Shown: positions 11,700 through 20,800 of the stretch, piece after piece
Position numbering within the stretch: the first letter of the stretch is position 1
Layout of the letters: each line of letters starts with the position of its first letter
Origin: Aedes albopictus
Taxonomy: Eukaryota > Arthropoda > Insecta > Diptera > Culicidae
Length of the DNA stretch: 64,000 bases
Assembly (NCBI RefSeq): GCF_035046485.1
Contig: NC_085138.1
Coordinates: 447,183,204-447,247,203 of the forward strand
Direction of reading: 5' to 3'
The notes under the pieces: model-generated
The model's input: only the letters and a program-made list of their open reading frames with translations
Told to the model about the DNA's origin: nothing
Databases searched by the model: none
Program-made: the position numbers and the translations under genes

Positions 11700-12806
11700 A
11701 ATAGTTATTTATGCAACGAGTTGCAAAATGATGATTTTTACAGCACGAGTCGTACATTTATCCAATGAGGCTTGCCGAGTTGGATAAATACGAAGAGTGC
11801 TGTAAAAATCGAGTTTTGCAACGAGTTGCATACAACATTTTTTGCAATGATCAAAATTATTCACTAGAATATGATCATTTCCATCAATATCATTGTGCTT
11901 CTCGGTGGTTGAATGGGAACGACCACGTGCTCCCACACGAAATCTGAATCAAGCAAGCCGTGCTAGGGTAAATGTACCAATGGTGGTGCTATTAGTAGCT
12001 CCTTGTAGTAAAATAATTGAATAAAATTGATAATACCACAAAATGAAAAGTCTGAAAACGTTAATCGGTAGTTTTTCATTTAAATTTGCTAGAAAAAATG
12101 TAAAAACCATTGTTTATTTCAGTTTTTGCTAATAAATCACTTGCACCAACTATAGGTACACGGTTCCTATTATGGAGGTAAAATTTAACATTGGTTCCTA
12201 TAGTGGCGCATCCCATTGAATTCTTATGGGACCCACCACTATAGGAACACCACCACCACTATAGGCGCAAAGGAGCAAAATAATTAAGAAAAATAATTGT
12301 TTAAAATAGGTTTTTCGGGAAATCCTGAATACAAAGCTGAATTAATGTTATTAATGGGGTATGATGCATCTATTAAAAATATCATTTGCAAGCTTTTTGG
12401 TCGAAATAGTGCTAAATTGCCACTACCACCACTATTGGTACTACCTCCACTAAGGGAGCTTTTACCCTATAACCATCACAGTTTTTCAAGTTTTTACTGT
12501 GGTAACACAGGTTGTCAATCAAACAAATGCATTATGATTCATAATGTTACCCAAATGAGATGCATTATGAACCATAATGCATTTGTTTGGATAGTACGGA
12601 AAAGTAGGCCGTTAGGATATTGAAACGGCAAGTATAAAATGAGTTTTATAGTGCCAAATTGCAAAAAATTTTTTATGGAACTCGTTGCAAAACTCGATTT
12701 TTTCAGCACTCTTCGTATTTATCCAACTCGGCAAGCCTCGTTGGATAAATGTACGACTCGTGCTGAAAAAATCAACTTTTTGCAACTCGTTACATAAATA
12801 ACTATT
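11700..12806. mobile_element. 1.1-kb element with self-complementary terminal inverted repeats
   Basis: The left terminus (about 11,700-11,840) and right terminus (about 12,668-12,806) are inverted copies, starting AATAGTTATTTATG on each strand. Each terminus is itself an inverted repeat: 'cagcacgagtcgtacattta' is answered by 'taaatacgaagagtgctg' around 'ttggataaa'. The interior has several 'ccaccactatagg' motifs and a palindrome at 12,515-12,590 built on 'caaatgcatt'. No transposase frame is visible. Consistent with a non-autonomous foldback-type DNA element. Confidence 0.6.
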
Positions 12807-14793
12807 TTGGAAGCTGTGGGGTGTGAATATAGTTTAGTGTTATTTCCCTTGCGTGTCCATCCCCTAGCAAGCATCAGTGACAGCCAGCACCATGACGAGC
12901 TGTCTCATTGAGGAGAGGAGCTGTGGCGGAGCAAGTCGCCTTCATCGTGTGGTTCCGTATAATGCCAAGTAAATGTACAGCAATTTACTGAGATGGCGGG
13001 AATAGATTGATCCAGTGAGTTACACAATATTCCCAGAAGCTATAAAAGTAGTTCTTAACGACTTTGATGAGAAAATTTGAAACAAAAACGATAGAGCGGT
13101 AAAACGATTTGTTCTAGCGCTACTCTATGAAAACTATGGGAAAAAGGTTCCAAATTAGGTCAAAACAGTTCTAAAGCTTCCAAAAAACGCACATGTTGCT
13201 GTGATATTGATGATTTTCTAGACAGAAGTACACAGATAAAATAATTAAGATTTATTATATAAAAAAATACTTCCGGTTTCACCTTAATACCAGAAATAAA
13301 TGTTTGAGAAATACATGAAAGGATCCCTAGAGAAACTTTTCGAGAAAAATACGTAATTCTTTGAAGACGTTTCAAATAGAATACCTGAAGACTTTTCTCG
13401 ACGCACTTCTCCGAAATTTCCTAGCAAAATTGCTAGCGAAATTCCTTAAGAAACTTTAGGAATAAATTTAAATTCGAACAGAAAAATAAGGCGGAACCTT
13501 ATGATTTGTTTTGTGCAAAATGAAACATCTGGGAAGTTTCTAAGGAAAAAATCGCAAAAAAGAAGATCCTCTGCATATGTGTGAAGCTGAACCCTAGCTC
13601 TCTATCTGCGGGATAACTGTCATTCAACAATTTGCAGGATGCAACACATTTTTTAGGATATTAAACAAAATAAGTGTAAATGCTGGAGAAATCCTCGTAT
13701 TAATTCCTGGAGAAACCGTCAAACGAACTAATGGCACAATCCTCAAATTCCAAGAGAGTACATCTGAGCATATGCGAAAAAACTGAAATTCCGAAGACAC
13801 AGTGTGTGCGAAATTGAGAGAAAAAATTGTGAAAAAAAACACTTGTTTTGGTGGGGTTCGAATAATCGTAGCTACAGAATACTAAGCTACAGAAAGTGAA
13901 AGCGCTGGACTTGCGATACGAAGTCTGGGTGTCTCTCAATTTGTCAATTACGCACACAGTGTGCCCTCGAAATTTAAGTTATGATCATAGGAATTTAACC
14001 TGCGGAAAATCCCGACCGCAGAACATGGCGATTATTTTGAAAGTTATCCAACTAGGAATATCACGGACAGTAAAAGTAACAACAAGACAAATTTGGTGAG
14101 TTCGTTCCATGCTGTTTGTGTCCACGTATTTCAACCATCTATGAAACATTTCATATAATTCGGAGCGATTGGTACGGTATGCTAAGGCATCCTTCCGCTT
14201 AATCTTAAACCATACCTTAAACTGAAACTGGAGCACTTCTTGATAATTTATTCTTTCAAATTATTATTTTGTGAAGCATTGACATCGGGCGTAGTTTCCA
14301 AAAATTGTTATGTCTTGGGAAATACGAGAAAGACAAACCAAAACCGTACAACATCATCATCAATGCAAGCCAGAAACCCCTCAGGCAACATACGCGCGTG
14401 AAAAACTTTGCTAATGACTTTTTTCTCACAACTTTTCCTGAATTCGCTTCTTCAGAACGCCTAAATTCATGTTGCTCTCTGTGAAACAATTCCCTCAATT
14501 ATGGCATAATTCAATATCCGAGCCCATTTCGCAGCCGATTGAGATTACCCACTTGTTGTGTTGGTACGCAAACACCAATAGAGATTTCGTTAAAACCTTG
14601 TTAGAACGATCCCGACCTATCAGGAAATTCGATCCGGCTTACAATCAGATAAGGAAGCAAAGAAAAAAAAAACGAACGATAAGACCGGTCACCGATCCCT
14701 TTCACAAACAGTCCCATGCTGTTTCCGACGACTTGATTTGAGCACACACACACAAACCCACACAGCTTGACCCTTATTTTCTTTTCTTTCCGA
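12807..14793. other. Interval without recognised genes
   Basis: About 13,310-13,460 is the degenerate 'aatttcctagc' repeat type. The rest, including 14,300-14,790 directly left of the LTR element, looks single-copy but gives only short frames without recognisable domains. A short (CA)n run lies near 14,743. Confidence 0.4.
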
Positions 14794-14798
14794 CCCAC
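14794..14798. repeat. Target site duplication of LTR element (left)
   Basis: CCCAC immediately precedes the left LTR, and the same CCCAC immediately follows the right LTR at 23,829-23,833. A 5-bp duplication fits Ty3/gypsy integrases. Confidence 0.85.
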
Positions 14799-15023
14799 TG
14801 TAGTATGAGAAAGCGATACGATGAATAAATGTAATAAAACTTGAAAACACCTGTGTTGAAATTCATTTGGGAAAGAATGCATTCCGATACAAGTAAAATT
14901 TTGATTCCGCTAAGCATATTTCCACTCAGAAACAAAAAGGGAGGAGTTAACTTTTCTAGATCGCTTCCCCTTCTTGGCTTCCCCTTGCTCGTTGGTGATT
15001 GGTGATTGAAGGTTCACTCAAGC

Positions 15024-15031
15024 TATAAAAG
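15024..15031 (+). promoter_or_regulatory. LTR TATA box
   Basis: TATAAAAG, with the copy in the right LTR at 23,303-23,310. Transcription would be expected to start about 25-32 bp downstream, which is where the LINE inserted in the left LTR. Confidence 0.7.
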
Positions 15032-15044
15032 GCGATGTCATTTC

Positions 15045-15057
15045 GGAGCAAGCTCAT
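15045..15057. repeat. 13-bp target duplication of the LINE (left copy)
   Basis: GGAGCAAGCTCAT at 15,045-15,057 is repeated exactly at 17,321-17,333. The uninterrupted right LTR has it once, at 23,324-23,336, which proves the insertion site. Confidence 0.95.
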
Positions 15058-17088
15058 CACCAGGACTTGAGCTCGGATCACCTCCCGGTGACATGCGAGC
15101 TTGAATGCGTCCCAACACAAATCCCACCGGCGATGAGACGGGACTACCACCGGGTGGACTGGGTGGCTTTCAGCCGCCTGGTGGACTCTAAACTTCCGGA
15201 AGGCCCGGAACTACCAACCGTTGAAGCCATCGAACGAAATCTGGACGTGTTCGAACAAGCCATCCGTACAGCCGAAGACACCTACGTCCGCTGGGTACCG
15301 GTGACACGCCGTTTCGCAGCCATTGATGACCAAACTCGCCAGATCATCCAACAACGCAACGCCGTCCGAAGACAATTCCAACGGACCGGGTGTCTGTTGA
15401 AAAAGCAGGAACTTTCTCTCCTCAACAACCAAATCAAGATCCGAATGGACGAGATACGGAACAAGCAATTCTCGGAAGACATCAGGCGGCTCGATGACCA
15501 TTCCAGACCCTTCTGGAAAGTGGCCAAAATCTTGAAGAAACGGCCACAAGCTGTCCCCCCACTGAAGGACGAAGTCGGTGGCCTCTTGGTCTCCCCGTCG
15601 GAGAAGGCAAACGCCATCGCCATCAAGCTGGTAGAGGCGCACAACCTCGGAGCCAGTATGTCAAGCCCCCATGAAGAAGCGGTCCAACGAACCATCAACC
15701 AACTCGAAGACAACGATGAAGCCCCTTTCGATGGACAGGTCACCGAAGACGAGGTCAGGTCGGCGATCAAGCGAACCAAAAATATGAAGGCCCCCGGCAA
15801 CGACGGAATATTCAACCTGGTTCTGAAGAAGCTCTCGGGCAAATCGTGCCGCTTCCTGGCAGCGATCTTCACCAGGTGCTTCCAGCTGAACCACTTCCCA
15901 ACCAGGTGGAAGATGGGGAAAGTCATCCCCATTCTGAAACCTGGGAAGGACCCAACGGCTGCATCAAGTTACCGGCCCATCACTTTGCTATCGGCAGTGA
16001 GTAAAGTGTTCGAGCGCCTGATCCTCCGACGTTTAATGGAACACATCGACGAAAGGAACCTCATCGTGCCTGAGCAGTTTGGATTCCGAAGGGGGCACTC
16101 CACCGTCCACCAGCTAGTGCGTGTGGAGAACATAATCCACCGGAACAAGGCCGTCTCGAAGAACACGGCCATGGTAGTGCTAGATGTTGAAAAGGCCTTC
16201 GACAACGTCTGGCACGATGGCCTCATCCACAAGCTGGCCCAGGCTGAGTTCCCCAGCTACCTGACGAGGATGGTAAGAGAATACCTAACCAACCGGTCTT
16301 TCCAGGTTTCCCTAGCAGGTACATCGTCCGGAGTCCAAGCTGTTCCAGCAGGCGTTCCCCAAGGCAGCCTCCTCGGTCCGATCCTGTACAATCTGTACAC
16401 CTCCGACATCCCGCAGCTCCCGGGTGACTGCTTCCTGGCACTGTATGCGGACGACAGTGCAATAGTGGCCAACGGCCGCACCCCACAGGCCTATCGCTCC
16501 CGGCTGCAACGAGGGGTCACCGCCTACGTAGACTACCTGTCCAGCTGGAAAATCAAGGTAAACGAGGCCAAAACCCAAGCGATTGTGTTCCGGCATCGAC
16601 CTTCTCCGAAGCTTCTCCCACCACCGGACTGCTACATCCGTATCAATGGCCGACCAATCGACTGGCTGGACGAGGTAGACTACTTGGGCGTCACGATGGA
16701 CAACAAGCGGATCTACCGTACCCACACCGACAAGCTTCGCAACAAGTGCATCGGGCTCCAAAAATCGCTATACCCGCTGATTTGTCGGCGGTCCAAACTG
16801 TCAAGGAGGAACAAACTGGCAGTACTGAAGGCGATCATCGCTCCGGTGATCAACTACGCCATGCCGGTGTGGGGTACGTGTGCAGAAACGCACAAGCAAA
16901 AGCTGCAGGTGGTGCAAAACCGGATCCTGCGCCAAATCCTCGACGCTCCCTTCGACACAAGGATCAGCGAACTACACCGAAGTGCAGAAATCAAGCCCGT
17001 CAGTGACCGCATCGAGGAAGCAATCGACAGCTTTATAGCTAAAGCCGAGGTCTCTGAACACCCGCTCATCCGAGCGTTGGTTACATAG
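15058..17088 (+). CDS. Jockey-clade reverse transcriptase (5'-truncated ORF2), intact frame
   Basis: The frame is open from the first base of the insert to TAG at 17,086. It starts with the endonuclease tail, SDHLPV, so most of the endonuclease and all of ORF1 are missing. RT motifs in order, numbered from 15,067: 'MKAPGNDG' near 240, 'PITLLSAVSKVFERL' near 305, 'QFGFRRGHST' near 338, 'LDVEKAFDNVWHD' near 373, 'GVPQGSLLGPILYN' near 430 and YADD at 460-463. The C-terminal part carries 'YAMPVWGTC' near 598. There is no native start codon, so the piece is unlikely to be translated as such. The clade is called from YADD and 'GVPQGS'. Confidence 0.88.
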   Translation, partial: HQDLSSDHLPVTCELECVPTQIPPAMRRDYHRVDWVAFSRLVDSKLPEGPELPTVEAIERNLDVFEQAIRTAEDTYVRWVPVTRRFAAIDDQTRQIIQQRNAVRRQFQRTGCLLKKQELSLLNNQIKIRMDEIRNKQFSEDIRRLDDHSRPFWKVAKILKKRPQAVPPLKDEVGGLLVSPSEKANAIAIKLVEAHNLGASMSSPHEEAVQRTINQLEDNDEAPFDGQVTEDEVRSAIKRTKNMKAPGNDGIFNLVLKKLSGKSCRFLAAIFTRCFQLNHFPTRWKMGKVIPILKPGKDPTAASSYRPITLLSAVSKVFERLILRRLMEHIDERNLIVPEQFGFRRGHSTVHQLVRVENIIHRNKAVSKNTAMVVLDVEKAFDNVWHDGLIHKLAQAEFPSYLTRMVREYLTNRSFQVSLAGTSSGVQAVPAGVPQGSLLGPILYNLYTSDIPQLPGDCFLALYADDSAIVANGRTPQAYRSRLQRGVTAYVDYLSSWKIKVNEAKTQAIVFRHRPSPKLLPPPDCYIRINGRPIDWLDEVDYLGVTMDNKRIYRTHTDKLRNKCIGLQKSLYPLICRRSKLSRRNKLAVLKAIIAPVINYAMPVWGTCAETHKQKLQVVQNRILRQILDAPFDTRISELHRSAEIKPVSDRIEEAIDSFIAKAEVSEHPLIRALVT

Positions 17089-17320
17089 TTTTTCAAATTT
17101 AGATTAAGTTAGGTTAAGTAGGTTATAAAATTGAAAACAAACACGATATTTCTAATATCAAAACGAAACAATTCACAACGAAAACACACAAAACACATTT
17201 TATACACATAAACAAACAAAACCAAAGGATGAAAAGATTGAACTCTGTAACACTTGAATAAGAAAATATGTAAAACAAACAAAATATTGAATAAACATGA
17301 ATTTAAAGGTAAAAAAAAAA
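17089..17320 (+). other. LINE 3' UTR and poly(A) tail
   Basis: An A-rich 3' UTR follows the ORF2 stop. AATAAA occurs at about 17,289, and the insert ends in ten A at 17,311-17,320 directly before the second target duplication. Confidence 0.8.
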
Positions 17321-17380
17321 GGAGCAAGCTCATTCTTTGGTCGAACGTTGGAAGTGAAGCAGCAGCAGCAGCAGCAGCAG

Positions 17381-17524
17381 CCAGCAGCAGGAGCAGAAGA
17401 GTAAAAACTCTCTTTCCCGACCACCAGTAACGTCGGCGTGAAGCAGCAGCAGCCAGCAGCAGGAGCAGAAGAGTAAAAACTCTCTCTCCCGACCACCAGT
17501 AACGTCGGCGGTGTAGCAGCGGCG
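17381..17524 (+). repeat. 72-bp tandem duplication present only in the left LTR
   Basis: The phrase CCAGCAGCAGGAGCAGAAGA starts at 17,381 and again at 17,453, a period of 72 bp, and each copy is followed by the 'gtaaaaactctct' segment. The right LTR has it once, near 23,384. This accounts for the whole length difference between the LTRs (823 against 751 bp). Slippage or unequal exchange seeded by the GCA run is likely. Confidence 0.85.
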
Positions 17525-17731
17525 GCGGAGCCACGAGCGGATTGCGTGGAGCGTTGTAGTGAAACAACCTCTGTTTGACCGTCGGCAACGGCAGCAGAGC
17601 CTCGTGTGTTGGTAGTGTAGCATCGACGGAAGAGCCACGAGCGGTTGGCGTGAAACGAGGTGAAGTAAACTCGATCGGTGGAGCAAGCAGTGCAGCGCTT
17701 CGAAGAAGTAAGCATTCAACCAGAAATCAAT

Positions 17732-17747
17732 AGCCCTTTTTAGGGCT
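17732..17747 (+). promoter_or_regulatory. Hairpin resembling a histone mRNA 3' stem-loop
   Basis: AGCCCT-TTTT-AGGGCT forms a 6-bp stem with a 4-base loop. The size and the U-rich loop are like metazoan histone 3' stem-loops (stem GGYYCU/AGRRCC), but the bottom pair is A-U where histones have G-C. The right LTR copy is at 23,663-23,678. Function unknown. Confidence 0.4.
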
Positions 17748-17802
17748 GCGAAGTTATCAGAAATAATTTGACGTACAGTTATTAGAAATAATTTTCCACA
17801 AC

Positions 17803-17819
17803 GGTCCTTTATCAGGGCC
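17803..17819 (+). promoter_or_regulatory. Second histone-like hairpin
   Basis: GGTCCT-TTATC-AGGGCC forms a 6-bp stem that fits the histone consensus GGYYCU/AGRRCC exactly, but the loop is five bases long where histones have four. The copy in the right LTR is at 23,734-23,750. Lies 71 bp after the first hairpin and 63 bp before the Gag start codon. Confidence 0.4.
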
Positions 17820-17881
17820 AAGAGTTATCAAATTAATTTCTCCGTCGTTTTACCAGCGGTGATACCGGTTCTCGAGGAACC

Positions 17882-20800
17882 ATGTCCGGTTACGACAATG
17901 GCGCAGCGGGTAGCGAAGCCGAATCGGAGGCTCAATCGGAGGCGAATGTGTTGAGGTGAGTAAAAAAAAAAATGGAATAGTGAATCGTTGATAAAAGTGA
18001 GAAATTACTATGAACCTAGATTGAAAACGCGAGAATAGTGAATTGAAAAGGCAAGTGTTATTAATGTTGGACTCTGATTGAAAAGGCGGAAGTCAGAAAC
18101 AGTGAGCCCCGATTGGAAAGGCGGGTGTTGGAAAATTGGGACTCCGATTGAAAAGGCGGATGTCAGAAATGGTGAACCCCGATTGGAAAGGCGGGTGTTG
18201 GAATATTTGGGCACCGATTGGAAAGGCGGATGTCACGGGTTTCAGGACGCGAAATTCCATTGAAAAGACGAACAACTGAAATACTAAATCCCAAATATAG
18301 TGACTAATGTACTCCGATTAAATAGGCGTTTTTCAATCACGGTTCAATGTTAAAAGTAGATAACAGATTGATTTGCTCGGAACCGTTATCTTAAGGAGAA
18401 TTTTTGTTTCCTTTTACAGGATTAAGAGGCGGAAGATTACGAGAAAAGTGTTGGCCGACGAATTATCCAAAGTGAAGGCCGAATTGGAGAGAACACGTTT
18501 GGAGAATGAAGAGTTGAGCCGGATGTTAGTGGCCAAAGAACAGGACGAAGAGGAATTCTGTGAAGCAAGGTCAAGTACAATGCGCGAATGTCCAGCCGCG
18601 GCAAACGAGACGCTGCTCACCACGATGAATGCTATGTCGCTGAGTACGCTCAATATTCCTGAGTGTGCACCAACAGCGGGCGAATCAGAACTAACCAAGC
18701 GCGACTACGATCACTGGAAGAACGTCTTGACCGCATCCATGCATCTCATCCAAGCTGTCGATGAATCCACGAAAATCTATCTGTTCCGCATCAAAGCAGG
18801 GCCAATGCTGATCGAACTACTTGAAGGCACCACCACACAGCAAGGAATGCCAGATGAGCAACTGTTCCCGTACTCGAATGCGATCGCTCGCCTTGATGCC
18901 CACTTTGGATCCAGAGCTTACATGCTTTCACAGCGAAGTAAGTTGGCGAATATGGTACAACGAAGTGGAGAACAGAACGTCCAGTACGTAAAACGAGTTG
19001 CAGCCGCGGCAAAACTGTGTTCCTACAAACCTGATGAGGAATTCGAGGCCATTTCGCGTACGGTGACGAGAGGATCAACTGACAGTCGGGTAAGAATTCT
19101 CGCCTATAGGGTTCTAACCGACGGAGGAAATCTGAGCGAATTTATTGACCAAGTACACATCCGTGAAGTGGAACTAGAGAACGAGAATGACTATCGAAGA
19201 TTGCACCAGAAGCAACCAGTTGCAGTGGCGGCCATTACACGCCAAACGGATGACAGCATTCAGCGTCAGCGGGGTTCGTTCGAACCATCCAGAGGATACA
19301 ACAGTGGCCGGGGTAGAGGAGCCTTTGGTCGTGGGGGCTCACGAAACCAGAGACAGGGCCGAGCCTGTTGGAGGTGCTTGAGTACATATCACGCCGCTGA
19401 AGAATGTTTTCACGCCGACAAACTATGCCGCAATTGCAATCGACGAGGGCACATCGCTCGAGCTTGTGCGAATCCAACCAAGCAAGAACAACGCAAGCGA
19501 AATTGGACAGGAGAAGAAACGGAACCCCCAACAAAAATTGCCATGATCCAGAAAGCAGAAGATGTTGAAGAAGATTCGAAGGTAAATGACGTTGATAATG
19601 TTTAAAACTTTGAAATGTGCTTAATGCTCTATTTTTGATTAATTACTGCATTATTGAATTCGATTGATCAAAAAGTAGATCCTTAAAACAGTTGAATTTT
19701 GAAATATAAGAAAATGATATGGAAAAGTAAATAATGAAAATTGTTGGTTTTATGATGAATTATTACAGGTGACACAGATCTTATCATGCGATCAAGATAC
19801 ATCGACTATTGGCAGAGTCCGATCTAGCGTCCCAGACCAAAACGCGGCATATATCATGGCGTATGTTGCGGGAATAAAGGTTCCGTTTTTCATAGACTCT
19901 GGTGCAGAAGTCAATACAATTACATCAGAGTCTTTCAATGCCATTCTCCAGAGTGAAAGTTCCAAAGAGAACATGCACGATTTGAAATACGGATCCGACA
20001 AAGTGCTACGTGCATATGCGTCACAAGGAAAGATTGATGTAGTAGCAACATTCTCGGCAGAACTCTTCGTTTCAGAAGAAAGACCGACGACAATTGAAAA
20101 GTTTTATGTGGTGCGTGAATCCAGAGCGCTTCTTGGATTCAACACTGCCGTCCGCTACAGTTTGTTGGCAATAGGATTGGACGTTCCAGTTGTTGGAGAC
20201 ACTGATTCGTATTGGCGATGCGAATTTGCGGTGCGAAATGTACAAGCATCTTCCCCGCAGGAATTTCCTAAGTTCAACGTTCCTGCAGTAAAACTGAACT
20301 ACGATAGGTTGATGCCACCTTCGAGAAACGTATACACGCACATTCCAGCAGCTTTCAAAGATCTGACAAGACAAAAACTGAACGAGCTGCAAGAAACTGG
20401 AATTATTGAAAAAGTGTCGAAAGATATGGATAAGAGCTTCTGTTCTTCCTTGCTAGTGATTCCAAAAGGAAAAACGGACATCCGCCTCGTCGTCGATTTA
20501 CGTGGCCCGAATAAGTGCATCATCAGAACACCATTCAAGATGCCAACATTTGAGTCGATTTTGTTGCAGTTGCATGGTGCAAAATACTTTTCTACAGTCG
20601 ATCTGAAAAACGCTTTTTTTCACATCGAGCTGGATGAGACGTCGAGGCACCTCACGAATTTTTTTGCCGGAGAAGCTCTGTATAGATGTTGCCGACTGCC
20701 TTTCGGACTCACGAACGCTCCTGATATCTTCCAGGAAGTTATGCAAACCGTGATACTGGAGGATTGCGAAGGAACTGTTAACTATCTGGACGATGTGATG

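Larger units (their letters stand above)
14799..15057 (+). repeat. Left LTR, first part (U3 and TATA region)
   Basis: By eye identical to 23,078-23,336 of the right LTR. It includes two AATAAA motifs (14,824 and 14,833) close to the LTR start and a TATA box at 15,024. The LTR is interrupted after 15,057 by the LINE insertion and resumes at 17,334. Confidence 0.9.
15058..17320 (+). mobile_element. 5'-truncated Jockey-type LINE inserted in the left LTR
   Basis: The insert is 2,263 bp, ends in A10 at 17,311-17,320 and lies between perfect 13-bp target duplications. Its first base is inside the endonuclease frame, so it is truncated at the 5' end, as is usual for target-primed reverse transcription. 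The RT is undamaged, so the insertion is young. It must postdate the LTR element, because it is absent from the other LTR. Confidence 0.92.
17334..17897 (+). repeat. Left LTR, second part (R/U5)
   Basis: Matches 23,337-23,828 of the right LTR except for one extra 72-bp unit. It starts with a (GCA)n run at 17,359-17,380 and ends ...TTACGACA at 17,897. The last 16 bases include the Gag start codon. No AATAAA or ATTAAA is visible in this part. Confidence 0.9.

Noticed and set aside
15211..16761. Minus-strand frames of 143-216 codons opposite the Jockey RT
   Set aside because: Antisense shadows of a well-conserved RT frame. No recognisable motifs of their own.
17109..17821. Minus-strand frames of 159-171 codons opposite the left LTR, and similar ones at 23,235-23,752
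   Set aside because: They are the reverse complement of the GCA-repeat LTR region, duplicated because the LTR is duplicated. No domain, and low-complexity Leu/Ala/Cys runs.
18065..18262. CRISPR-like array
   Set aside because: The regular 35-bp spacing reflects a simple tandem repeat in which the whole unit is repeated. There are no unique spacers, and the context is a eukaryotic intron.
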